A stretch of DNA of 19,312 nt from Actinomadura_C sp036008685 (GTDB lineage: Bacteria; Actinomycetota; Actinomycetes; Streptosporangiales; Streptosporangiaceae). The DNA lies in NCBI GenBank assembly GCA_036008685.1, contig DASYNF010000276.1, forward strand, positions 1-19,312, written 5' to 3'. Positions 1 through 7,668 of the stretch are shown here, one piece after another. Made by a program: the position numbers and the translations under genes. The number at the start of each line of letters is the position of its first letter. The first letter of the stretch is position 1. The notes below the pieces were generated by a model. It was not told the origin of the DNA. It did no database searches and saw nothing but the letters and a program-made list of their open reading frames with translations.

Positions 1-4
1 CGGC

Positions 5-33
5 GATCGAACACGAACACGTCCGGGTAATCT
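5..33 (+). promoter_or_regulatory. Candidate promoter for the pantothenate/NAD operon
   Basis: A TAATCT hexamer at 28-33 fits an actinobacterial -10 box and lies about 42 bases before the first start codon. The -35 position (about 5-10, GATCGA) is poor, so the call rests mainly on the -10 and on its place before a run of tightly packed genes. The true operon promoter could also lie upstream of the window. Confidence 0.3.
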
Positions 34-75
34 GGTCTCGCAACGTCCGGTACCCCGGTAGAGGACTGGAACGAA

Positions 76-999
76 GTGGACTCACAAGATGGGCCGTTCG
101 CCCTGCCCACGGGCGGGCCGAGGCCCGAGGATCGGCCTGGCCGGCTCGACATCGGCGTGATCGGCGCGGGCCGGGTCGGCACCGCGCTCGGCGCGGCGCT
201 GTCCCTGGCGGGGCACCGCGTCGTGGCCGCGTCGGCGGTCTCCGAGGAATCCCGCCGGCGGGCCGCCGAACGGCTGCCGGGAGTGGTTCTGGCCGCTCCC
301 CAGGAGGTCGTGGCCGCCGCGGACCTGGTGCTGCTCACCGTGCCGGACGAGGCACTGGTCCCGTTGGTCACGGGCTTCGTGGCCACGGACGTGCCGATGG
401 CCGGAAAGCTCCTCGTCCACACCAGCGGCCGGCATGGCTTCGGTGTCCTCGACGAGGCCACCCGGACCGGCGCGCTGCCCTTGGCCCTCCATCCGGTGAT
501 GACCTTCACCGGACGCCCCGAGGACGTCAACCGGCTCGCCGGCATCTCCTTCGGGGTCACCGCGCCGGAGCCGCTGCGGCCGGTCGCCGAGGCGCTCGTG
601 GTGGAGATGGGCGGAGAGCCGATCTGGATCCCCGAGGACCGGCGTGCGCTCTACCACGCCGCTCTCGCCGGCGGCGCCAACCACCTCGTGACGCTGGTCG
701 TGGAGTCGATGGACCTGCTCCGTACGGCCGGCGTCGAGGACCCGGGCAGGATGCTGGGTCCCCTCCTCGGAGCCGCTCTGGACAACGGGCTGCGGCTCGG
801 CATGGAGGGCCTCACCGGGCCGGTGGCGCGTGGAGACGCCGGGACCGTGGCCGACCACATCGCCGAACTGGCCGAGGTCTCGCCCGCGGGACGACGGGCC
901 TATATCGCCCTGGCCCGGCTCACCGCCGACCGGGCGCTCGCCGCCGGAATGCTCAAGCCCGCGGACGCGGAGCGTCTGCTGGAGGCGCTCGCCGACTGA
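76..999 (+). CDS. Rossmann-fold/DUF2520 protein, possible PanG-type ketopantoate reductase
   Basis: A 307-residue protein. A dinucleotide-binding start (IGVIGAGRVGTALG, glycine loop at residues 30-35) is followed by a helical C-terminal half in the style of DUF2520. The GTG start is preceded by GAGGA at 61-65. The gene overlaps panC by one base (TGATG), so the two are very likely translated together. Known: proteins of this Rossmann plus DUF2520 type sit beside panC in many actinobacteria, and as I recall a related type (PanG) in Francisella reduces ketopantoate to pantoate with NADPH. Inferred: it supplies pantoate to PanC, since no panE or ilvC is in view. The family name is secure; the reaction is not. 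Confidence 0.8.
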   Translation: MDSQDGPFALPTGGPRPEDRPGRLDIGVIGAGRVGTALGAALSLAGHRVVAASAVSEESRRRAAERLPGVVLAAPQEVVAAADLVLLTVPDEALVPLVTGFVATDVPMAGKLLVHTSGRHGFGVLDEATRTGALPLALHPVMTFTGRPEDVNRLAGISFGVTAPEPLRPVAEALVVEMGGEPIWIPEDRRALYHAALAGGANHLVTLVVESMDLLRTAGVEDPGRMLGPLLGAALDNGLRLGMEGLTGPVARGDAGTVADHIAELAEVSPAGRRAYIALARLTADRALAAGMLKPADAERLLEALAD

Positions 1000-1889
1000 T
1001 GGGTGAACCGAAAGGTAGCGTGACAGTGAAACCCCTCATCACCGAGACCCGTACCGAGCTCGCCGCGGTACGGGCCGACGTACGCGGCTCGCTCGCCCTG
1101 GTGACGACCATGGGCGCCCTCCACGAGGGCCATCGGTCGCTGATCCGGCGTGCTCGTGAGATCGCCGACGTCGTGGCCGTCAGTGTCTTCGTCAACCCGC
1201 TGCAGTTCGGCCCCGGCGAGGACCTGGACCGCTACCCCCGTACGTTCGCCGACGACCTGCGCGCCTGCCGGGAGGAGGGGGTGGACTTCGTGTTCGCCCC
1301 CACACCCGAGGTCATGTACCCGCAGCGGCCCGAGGTGACGGTCGGCGCGGGCCGGATGGGCGCGATCGTCGAGGGCGTCCACCGCCCCGGGCACTTCGAC
1401 GGAGTCCTGACCGTGGTGATGAAGCTGTTCAACCTCGTGCGGCCGACGTACGCCATCTTCGGCGAGAAGGACGCCCAGCAGCTCGCCGTGATCCGCCGCA
1501 TGGTCCTCGATCTGGAGCTGCCCGTGGAGATCGTGGGCTGCCCGACCGTACGGGAGCCGGACGGCCTCGCGCTGTCCAGCCGCAACCGCTACCTGTCCGG
1601 GCCCGAACGGCGGACCGCCCTGTCGCTCTCCGAGGCACTGCGGACGGGGGCCGCCCTTGTGGGCGAAGGGACCGGTGCGGTCCTGCGAGCGGCCCAGGAC
1701 GTGCTGGACGAGGCGGTCAAGGCCGACCCTCCGCTCCAGCTCGACTATCTCACCCTCGTCGCCCCGGCCACGTTCACCGAGGTCGAGGGGTCGCATACCG
1801 GCCCGGCGGTGCTGGCCGTGGCCGGCCGGGTGGGCGCGACCCATTTGATCGACAACCTTCCCCTGAGCTTCCCCCCGAAGGAGTCCTGA
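999..1889 (+). CDS. panC: Pantothenate synthetase (pantoate--beta-alanine ligase)
   Basis: Cytoplasmic enzyme that joins pantoate and beta-alanine, using ATP through a pantoyl-adenylate, to make pantothenate. About 296 residues, normal for the family. Family signatures are clear: TMGALHEGH near residue 40 (the nucleotide-binding HxGH), VNPLQFGPGEDLDRYPR, GEKDAQQLAVIRRMV, and LSSRNRYL (the KMSKS-equivalent region). The ATG overlaps the upstream stop. An in-frame GTG at 1026 would start MKPLIT, has AAAGG at 1011-1015 about ten bases ahead, and is a real alternative start. The stop overlaps the panD start by one base, so the enzyme is coupled to the one that makes its beta-alanine. Confidence 0.95.
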   Translation: MGEPKGSVTVKPLITETRTELAAVRADVRGSLALVTTMGALHEGHRSLIRRAREIADVVAVSVFVNPLQFGPGEDLDRYPRTFADDLRACREEGVDFVFAPTPEVMYPQRPEVTVGAGRMGAIVEGVHRPGHFDGVLTVVMKLFNLVRPTYAIFGEKDAQQLAVIRRMVLDLELPVEIVGCPTVREPDGLALSSRNRYLSGPERRTALSLSEALRTGAALVGEGTGAVLRAAQDVLDEAVKADPPLQLDYLTLVAPATFTEVEGSHTGPAVLAVAGRVGATHLIDNLPLSFPPKES

Positions 1890-2338
1890 TGCAGCGGACG
1901 ATGTTCAAGTCGAAGATCCACAGAGCCACGGTCACCCAGGCCGACCTGCACTACGTGGGTTCGGTGACCATCGACCAGGACCTCATGGACGCCGCCGACC
2001 TCCTCCCCGGCGAGCAGGTGCACATCGTCGACATCGACAACGGCGCCCGGCTGGAGACCTATGCCATCGCCGGAGCACGGGGCACCGGGATCATCGGGAT
2101 CAACGGCGCCGCGGCCAGGCTGGTCCAGCCGGGCGACCTAGTGATCATCATCAGCTACGCGTCGATGAGCGACGCGGAGGCGCGCGCCTCCGAACCCCGG
2201 GTCGTGCACGTGGACCGGGCGAACAAGGTCATTCGGCTCGGCTCCGATCTCGCCGAGCCCGTTCCGGGTACGGACATGCTCCGCGGCGACGGCCCCTCGG
2301 AAGCCGCCGCCGTGCAGGCCGGCGGAGCGGGTCTGTAG
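1889..2338 (+). CDS. panD: Aspartate 1-decarboxylase precursor
   Basis: Makes beta-alanine from L-aspartate for PanC. It is a pyruvoyl enzyme made as a pro-protein that cuts itself at Gly24-Ser25, and this pair is present (LHYVGS, Ser at residue 25). Arg54 and Tyr58, the usual substrate and catalytic residues, are also at their expected numbers (NGARLETY). The N-terminus MQRTMFKSKIHRATVT matches the family start, with GAAGGAG at 1877-1883 as ribosome site. At 149 residues it is longer than the E. coli form (126); the extra is a loose Ala/Gly-rich tail from about residue 125. It overlaps panC by one base. Confidence 0.96.
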   Translation: MQRTMFKSKIHRATVTQADLHYVGSVTIDQDLMDAADLLPGEQVHIVDIDNGARLETYAIAGARGTGIIGINGAAARLVQPGDLVIIISYASMSDAEARASEPRVVHVDRANKVIRLGSDLAEPVPGTDMLRGDGPSEAAAVQAGGAGL

Positions 2339-2380
2339 GACGGAGCGGGGTTCGGGGCGTCCCGCGGCACGCGCATGAGT

Positions 2381-2396
2381 TAATGTCATATTGACG
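2381..2396. promoter_or_regulatory. Candidate operator GTCA-TAT-TGAC before nadB
   Basis: The 110-base gap between panD and nadB contains an unusually A/T-rich stretch for this genome, with a perfect inverted repeat GTCA (2385-2388) TAT TGAC (2392-2395). It lies about 55 bases before the nadB start. TTGACG at 2391-2396 could also be a -35 box, but I see no good -10 at the right distance. From memory, the NAD regulator NrtR of actinobacteria binds sites with a GTCA-N3-TGAC core; I could not check this. It may give nadBC control separate from panCD. Confidence 0.35.
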
Positions 2397-2448
2397 AAAT
2401 GGTCGCTCGACAGGAAACCCGACGGGTATTCAACTGGAAGGTGCGCTG

Positions 2449-4191
2449 ATGCACTCGGTCGCTGCGCCGCCCCGCCGCCCCGCCGCCCCGCTCCCTCGCC
2501 GCCTCGACGCTCCGGCCCCCGGGTGGACCGTCGACGCCGACGTGGTGGTGATCGGGTCCGGCATCGCGGGCCTCGTGGCGGCACTCGGCGCACGCCCGTA
2601 CGGCAGGGTCCTGCTCGTCACCAAGGCGCTGCTCGACGAGGGGTCCACCCGCTGGGCCCAGGGCGGCATCGCGGCCGCGCTGGCGTCCGATGACAGCCCG
2701 GAGGACCACCTGGGCGACACCCTCACGGCGGGTGTCGGGCTGTGCGACGACGAGGCCGTACGGATGCTCGTGACCGAGGGGCCCGAGGCGGTACGGCGGC
2801 TGGTGGAGCTCGGCACCCGGTTCGACCGGGCGGCCGGCGGGGACCTCGCGCTGACCCGCGAGGGCGGGCACCATCGGCGCCGGATCGCCCACGCCGGGGG
2901 CGACGCCACCGGGGCGGAGATCAGCCGGGCCCTGCTCGCCGCCCACAAGGCCGCGGACGGCATCGAGGTGATCGAGCACGCGCTCGTACTGGACCTGCTG
3001 CACGCCGAGGGCCGCGTGGCCGGAGTGACCCTGCACGTCATGGGGGAGGGCCGGTGCGACGGCGTCGGGGCGGTACGAGCCCGCGCGGTCGTGCTGGCGA
3101 CCGGCGGTCTGGGCCAGGTCTTCTCCGCCACGACCAACCCGGCCGTCTCGACCGGCGACGGGGTCGCGCTCGCGTTGAGGGCCGGTGCGGCCGTCGCCGA
3201 TCTGGAGTTCGTTCAGTTCCACCCCACCGTGCTGTGGCTCGGTCCCGATACGCATGGGCAGCAGCCGCTGATCTCCGAAGCGGTCCGGGGCGAGGGTGCC
3301 TACCTCGTGGACGCCGCGGGGGAGCGCTTCATGGCCGGCCGGCACGAGCTCGCCGACCTCGCGCCCCGGGATGTGGTCGCCAAGGCCATCATGAACCGGA
3401 TGCGGGAGACCGGAGCGTCCCACGTCTTCCTGGACGGCCGGGAGCTCGGCCCGCGGGCCTGGGAGGAGCGGTTCCCGACCATCCTGGCCAGCTGCCGGGA
3501 CCACGGCATCGACCCGGTGACCGAGCCGATCCCGGTCGTACCGGCCGCGCACTATGCCAGCGGAGGCGTCCGCACGGACCTGTCCGGCCGTACCTCCGTG
3601 CCGGGGTTGTACGCCTGCGGAGAGGTCGCCTGCACCGGGGTGCACGGCGCCAACCGGCTGGCCTCGAACTCGTTGCTCGAGGGCCTGGTCTTCGCGGAGC
3701 GGATCGGCGCGGCGCTGGCCGGTGAGTTCGCCGGGACCCGTACGCCCATGCCCGCGGCCGCGCGATCACGGCCGGGCGGGGAGGGACTGCTGGAGCCTGC
3801 GGTACGGGAAGAGGTCCAGCGGATCATGACCGCCTACTGCGGGGTCCTGCGCAACGCCGAAGGGCTGGCGATCGCCGAACGCGAGCTCGCCGGGCTCGCC
3901 TCACGGCGCTGCGACGAGCCGGGGGTCGAGGCGTGGGAGGCCACGAACCTGCACACCGTGGCCACCGCGATCGTCACGGCGGCCCTGCGCCGCGAGGAGA
4001 CCCGGGGGAGTCACTGGCGGGAGGACTTCCCCGGCCGCGACGACATCGCCTGGCGCGGCCGCCTGGTGAGCAGGCTGGCAGACGGCCGGCCCGCCACATC
4101 CTACGAACCGCTCCCGGGGCCGGCCGACGGCCGGCCTCACCCACCCGCACCACGGCCTCCAGGCCGTGAACTCCCCGAGGAGATGAGATGA
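2449..4191 (+). CDS. nadB: L-aspartate oxidase
   Basis: FAD enzyme that oxidises L-aspartate to iminoaspartate, the first step of bacterial de novo NAD synthesis; NadA then makes quinolinate. The FAD-binding glycine motif GSGIAG is at residues 36-41. Further succinate-dehydrogenase/NadB motifs follow: STRWAQGGIAAAL, EFVQFHPTVLW, ISEAVRGEGAYLVD, and near the end of the FAD domain GLYACGEVACTGVHGANRLASN. At 580 residues it is about 40 longer than usual, through a Pro/Arg-rich N-terminus (residues 1-28) and a Pro-rich tail. The ATG has GGAAGG at 2436-2441. It overlaps nadC by four bases (ATGA). No nadA is in the window. It competes with PanD for aspartate. Confidence 0.95.
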   Translation: MHSVAAPPRRPAAPLPRRLDAPAPGWTVDADVVVIGSGIAGLVAALGARPYGRVLLVTKALLDEGSTRWAQGGIAAALASDDSPEDHLGDTLTAGVGLCDDEAVRMLVTEGPEAVRRLVELGTRFDRAAGGDLALTREGGHHRRRIAHAGGDATGAEISRALLAAHKAADGIEVIEHALVLDLLHAEGRVAGVTLHVMGEGRCDGVGAVRARAVVLATGGLGQVFSATTNPAVSTGDGVALALRAGAAVADLEFVQFHPTVLWLGPDTHGQQPLISEAVRGEGAYLVDAAGERFMAGRHELADLAPRDVVAKAIMNRMRETGASHVFLDGRELGPRAWEERFPTILASCRDHGIDPVTEPIPVVPAAHYASGGVRTDLSGRTSVPGLYACGEVACTGVHGANRLASNSLLEGLVFAERIGAALAGEFAGTRTPMPAAARSRPGGEGLLEPAVREEVQRIMTAYCGVLRNAEGLAIAERELAGLASRRCDEPGVEAWEATNLHTVATAIVTAALRREETRGSHWREDFPGRDDIAWRGRLVSRLADGRPATSYEPLPGPADGRPHPPAPRPPGRELPEEMR

Positions 4192-5090
4192 CGCCGGAGC
4201 TCACGCGGCGGCTGAGGGAGGCCGGCCTTCGTCCACAGGCTGTGGACGACCTCGTCCGGACCGCACTGGCAGAGGACGGCGAGATCGACGTCACGAGCGA
4301 GCCGATCTTCGGTCCGGATGACGTCTCGACCGGGGAGTTCGTCGCCCGTCAGGACGGGGTGGTCGCCGGTCTGCCGATCGCGGAGGTCGTCTTCGCGGTC
4401 CTGGCCGAGCGGTCCGGCCCGGCCGCGGGAGAGATCCTCCGTGTCGACCGCCGGGCGGCCGACGGTGACCGGGTCCGGTCCGGGGACGTGCTCCTGGCCG
4501 TGACCGGGCCCACCAGGGCCCTGCTGCGGGCCGAACGCACGGTGCTGAACCTGCTCACCCACCTGTCCGGGATCGCCTCGCTGACGCGGCGCTGGGTGGA
4601 CGCCGTCGAGGACACGAAGGCCCGGATCCGTGACACGCGCAAGACCCTTCCGGGCATGCGCGAGCTACAGAAGTACGCGGTCCGCTGCGGCGGCGGGGTC
4701 AATCACCGGATGGGCCTGCAGGACGCCGCGCTGGTCAAGGACAACCATGTGGCCGCGGCCGGCTCGATCACCATGGCCTACCAGGCGATCCGGTCACGGT
4801 TCCCGGACCTGCACATCCAGGTCGAGTGCGACACTCTCGACCAGGTGGAGGAGGCCCTGGCCGCGGGTGCCACGACGATCCTGCTCGACAATATGGGCAT
4901 CGAACAGCTGACCGAGGCCGTACGGCTGGCCGGTGATCGCGCGGAGCTCGAGGCGAGCGGCGGACTCGCGTTCGCCGGGGTCCGAGATGTGGCCGAGACC
5001 GGGGTGGACTACCTTGCCGTGGGTGCGCTGACGCACTCGGCGCCCGCTCTCGACATCGGCCTCGACTTCGTCGGCCGGAGTCAGAGCTGA
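4188..5090 (+). CDS. nadC: Nicotinate-nucleotide pyrophosphorylase (quinolinate phosphoribosyltransferase)
   Basis: Converts quinolinate and PRPP to nicotinate mononucleotide, CO2 and pyrophosphate in the cytoplasm. The 300-residue length is normal. Signatures: RAERTVLNLLTHLSGIA, DTRKTLPGMRELQKYAV, CGGGVNHRMGL, VKDNH, QVECDT, LLDNM and EASGG, which together form the substrate and phosphate pockets of the type II PRTase barrel. The start overlaps the nadB stop and has a strong GAGGAGA at 4177-4183. The pair is clearly co-translated, and the gap to coaX is only 70 bases, so all six cofactor genes could be on one transcript. Confidence 0.96.
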   Translation: MTPELTRRLREAGLRPQAVDDLVRTALAEDGEIDVTSEPIFGPDDVSTGEFVARQDGVVAGLPIAEVVFAVLAERSGPAAGEILRVDRRAADGDRVRSGDVLLAVTGPTRALLRAERTVLNLLTHLSGIASLTRRWVDAVEDTKARIRDTRKTLPGMRELQKYAVRCGGGVNHRMGLQDAALVKDNHVAAAGSITMAYQAIRSRFPDLHIQVECDTLDQVEEALAAGATTILLDNMGIEQLTEAVRLAGDRAELEASGGLAFAGVRDVAETGVDYLAVGALTHSAPALDIGLDFVGRSQS

Positions 5091-5160
5091 GCCGTGCGGC
5101 GCGGACAGGTGTACGAACGGTCGCCACGCAGGACGCGACCACGAATACGGCGGGAACCTG

Positions 5161-5949
5161 ATGCTGCTCACCATCGACGTTGGCAATACCCACACCGTCC
5201 TCGGGCTTTTCGAGGGCGAGGAGGTGATCGAGCACTGGAGGATCAACACTGATTCCCGGCGTACCGCGGATGAGATCGCCGTGGTCCTTCAGGGGCTCGT
5301 GCAGCAGAGCCCGCTGCTCGCCGACAGCGACATCAACGGCATCGCGCTGTGCTCGACGGTGCCGTCCGTCCTGCATGAGATGCGGGAGATGTGCCGCCGC
5401 TACTACGGCGACGTGTCGGCGGTGATCGTGGAGCCCGGGGTGAAGACCGGCGTTCCCGTGCGCATGGACAACCCCAAGGAGGTCGGCTCCGACCGCATCG
5501 TCAACGCGCTCGCCGCGATCCACCTGTACGGGGGTCCGGCGATCGTGGTCGACTTCGGTACCGCCACCACCTTCGACGCCGTGTCCGCCAAGGGCGAATA
5601 CGTCGGCGGGGCCATCGCCCCGGGGATCGAGATCTCGGTCGACGCCCTGTCCGCGCGGGGCGCCCAGCTGCACAAGGTCGAGCTGATCCGGCCGCGCAGC
5701 GTGATCGGGAAGAACACGGTCGAGGCGCTCCAGTCCGGGATCATCTACGGCTTCGCCGGCCAGGTCGACGGGGTCGTGGAGCGGATGTCCGAGGACCTCG
5801 CCGACAACCCCGACGACGTCACGGTGGTCGCCACCGGGGGACTGGCTCCCCTGGTCCTCAAGGAGGCCCGGACCATCGACATCTTCGAGCCCTGGCTCAC
5901 CCTGATCGGCCTCCGCCTGGTGTACGAGCGCAACATCTCCGGGTCCTGA
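5161..5949 (+). CDS. coaX: Type III pantothenate kinase
   Basis: Phosphorylates pantothenate, the committed step of CoA synthesis, and so takes the product of the panC/panD genes just upstream. The 262 residues carry the ASKHA-fold signatures of the CoaX class: DVGNT at residues 6-10 (phosphate loop), NPKEVGSDRIVNALAA, and DFGTATTFD with GGAIAPGIEIS. Type III kinases are known for using a monovalent cation and for being insensitive to CoA feedback. The ATG follows a modest GGGAA site. Seventy bases separate it from nadC with no obvious promoter. Confidence 0.95.
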   Translation: MLLTIDVGNTHTVLGLFEGEEVIEHWRINTDSRRTADEIAVVLQGLVQQSPLLADSDINGIALCSTVPSVLHEMREMCRRYYGDVSAVIVEPGVKTGVPVRMDNPKEVGSDRIVNALAAIHLYGGPAIVVDFGTATTFDAVSAKGEYVGGAIAPGIEISVDALSARGAQLHKVELIRPRSVIGKNTVEALQSGIIYGFAGQVDGVVERMSEDLADNPDDVTVVATGGLAPLVLKEARTIDIFEPWLTLIGLRLVYERNISGS

Positions 5950-5963
5950 ACACCTGACCTGGG

Positions 5964-5979
5964 CGCTTGGGGCCAAGCG
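5964..5979. terminator. Short palindromic hairpin after coaX
   Basis: CGCTTGGGGCCAAGCG is a perfect 16-base palindrome (six usable pairs around a four-base loop) 15 bases after the coaX stop. There is no T-run, as is common in actinobacteria. It may end or weaken the cofactor transcript before the separate lysS promoter. A protein-binding site is the alternative. Confidence 0.4.
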
Positions 5980-6018
5980 ATCGGGCCGGGTGATTCGCAC
6001 CCCACGCGCCAGGGTCGG

Positions 6019-6024
6019 TAGCCT
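6019..6024 (+). promoter_or_regulatory. Likely leaderless promoter -10 for lysS
   Basis: TAGCCT at 6019-6024 ends seven bases before the GTG at 6032, so transcription would begin at or next to the start codon. No ribosome site precedes that GTG, in line with a leaderless message. The -35 is weak (TTCGCA at 5994-5999 with a long 19-base spacer). The same TAGCCT stands nine bases before argA. Confidence 0.5.
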
Positions 6025-6031
6025 CATTGGC

Positions 6032-7558
6032 GTGAGCGAAGACACCTACGACGAACTGCCGGACCAGATGCGCGTCCGCAGGGAGAAGCTGGAGCGCCTG
6101 CGGGAACAGGGCATCGACCCCTACCCCGTCGGTTTCCCCCGCACGGCCACGATCGCGGAGATCCGTGAAAAGCACGCCGGCCTGGAGGCCGACGTCGCCA
6201 CCGGGGAGAAAGCCGGCGTCACGGGCCGCGTCGTCCTCTCGCGCAACACCGGAAAGCTCTGCTTCGCCACCATCCGTGACGGCAGCGGGGACATCCAGGT
6301 CATGCTGTCCCTGGCCGGCGTCGGGCAGGAGACTCTGGAGGCCTGGAAGCGGGACGTGGACCTGGGGGACCACGTCGGGGTCGAAGGCGAGATCATCACC
6401 TCCCGGCGGGGCGAGCTGTCGGTGATGGCGGACAGCTTCGCGATCACGTCCAAGTGCCTGCGGCCGCTCCCCGAGAAGCACGCGGGCCTGACCGACCCCG
6501 AGGCCCGGGTGCGGCTGCGCTACGTCGACCTGATCGTCAACGACGAGGCGCGCCGCATGGCACGGCTGCGCAGCGACACGGTCCGGGCCGTACGCGACTT
6601 CTGGCACGAGGAGGGCTATCTCGAGGTCGAGACCCCGATGCTGCAGCCCGTCCACGGCGGCGCGGCGGCCAGGCCGTTCAAGACCCACATCAACACCTAC
6701 GACATGGACCTCTACCTGCGGATCGCCATCGAGCTCTACCTCAAGCGCCTGGTGGTCGGTGGCATCGACAAGGTCTTCGAGGTGAGCCGCAACTTCCGCA
6801 ACGAGGGCGCGGACTCGACGCACAACCCCGAGTTCACGATGCTCGAGGCCTACGGGACCTACCTCGACTACAACGACATGGCCGACCTCACCCAGCGGAT
6901 GTACCAGAGGGCCGTGGTCGCGGCCCTCGGCACCACGGTGGTCGTGCACGACGCTCCCGTCGGACCCGGCCGCGGGGGCGAGACGCGGAAGCAGGAGATC
7001 GATCTCGGCCTCGAGGCCTGGCCCAGGATCACGCTCTACGGCGCGGTCTCCGAGGCCCTCGGCGAAGAGGTCGACCCGGGCACCCCGCTGGAGACGGTCC
7101 GCAAGTACGCCGACGACCGCGAGATCCACTGGGATCCCAAGTGGGGTCAGGGCCGCCTGGTCCAGGAGCTGTTCGAGGAGCTCGTCGAGCACACCCTCGT
7201 GCAACCGACGTTCGTCATGGACTATCCCCTCGAGACCTCGCCCCTGACCCGTCAGCACCGCGAAGACCCGAGGCTCACCGAGAAGTGGGACCTGATCGGC
7301 TTCGGCACCGAGCTCGGCACGGCCTACTCCGAGCTGATCGACCCCGTCGAGCAGCGCCGCCGTCTCACGGAGCAGTCCCTGCTCGCCGCGGGCGGCGACC
7401 TCGAGGCCATGCAGCTCGATGAGGACTTTCTGCGTGCGCTCGAATACGCCATGCCGCCGACCGGCGGAATGGGGGCAGGAATCGACCGGATGATCATGGC
7501 CTTCACCGGCAAGAACATCCGCGACACGATCCTGTTCCCGCTCGTCAAGCCCGAGTAA
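6032..7558 (+). CDS. lysS: Lysyl-tRNA synthetase, class II
   Basis: Charges tRNA-Lys with lysine. The GTG at 6032 gives 508 residues and a normal start (MSEDTYDELPDQMRVRREKL). The frame can be read back to 5990, but those extra 14 residues look artificial and overlap the promoter. Domain order: N-terminal OB-fold anticodon-binding region (about 60-165), then the class II core with motif 2 (FEVSRNFRNEGADSTHNPEF) and motif 3 (GMGAGIDRMIMAFTG) near the C-terminus. The region FGTELGTAYSELIDP is of the kind I recall from streptomycete enzymes. The lysS-lsr2-clpC order is an old actinobacterial arrangement, here interrupted by the 7.6-13.0 kb block. Confidence 0.95.
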   Translation: MSEDTYDELPDQMRVRREKLERLREQGIDPYPVGFPRTATIAEIREKHAGLEADVATGEKAGVTGRVVLSRNTGKLCFATIRDGSGDIQVMLSLAGVGQETLEAWKRDVDLGDHVGVEGEIITSRRGELSVMADSFAITSKCLRPLPEKHAGLTDPEARVRLRYVDLIVNDEARRMARLRSDTVRAVRDFWHEEGYLEVETPMLQPVHGGAAARPFKTHINTYDMDLYLRIAIELYLKRLVVGGIDKVFEVSRNFRNEGADSTHNPEFTMLEAYGTYLDYNDMADLTQRMYQRAVVAALGTTVVVHDAPVGPGRGGETRKQEIDLGLEAWPRITLYGAVSEALGEEVDPGTPLETVRKYADDREIHWDPKWGQGRLVQELFEELVEHTLVQPTFVMDYPLETSPLTRQHREDPRLTEKWDLIGFGTELGTAYSELIDPVEQRRRLTEQSLLAAGGDLEAMQLDEDFLRALEYAMPPTGGMGAGIDRMIMAFTGKNIRDTILFPLVKPE

Positions 7559-7605
7559 CGTCACGCGATTCGACTCGACGACCGCCTTAGGGGCGGCGCG
7601 GACGA

Positions 7606-7647
7606 GACACCGCGGTCACCCGGGCGGCGTCGGGTGACCGCGGTGTC
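7606..7647. terminator. Strong bidirectional terminator between lysS and lacI
   Basis: A perfect 16-bp stem (7606-7621 pairing with 7632-7647, beginning GACACCGCGGTC) around a ten-base loop. It lies between two converging genes, 47 bases after the lysS stop and 21 bases past the end of the LacI gene, so it can stop both transcripts. No T-run. A smaller stem CCGCC/GGCGG lies just before it (7582-7596). Confidence 0.85.
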
Positions 7648-7668
7648 GTTCCATCCCGGGACTTTCGT

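Noticed and set aside
5897..7564. A long open frame on the - strand opposite lysS (also others opposite nadB, nadC-coaX and clpC, the last at 15202-16863).
   Set aside because: Long shadow frames are normal opposite GC-rich genes. Their residues (His/Asp/Leu/Val/Arg-rich, no motifs) mirror the well-supported + strand enzymes.
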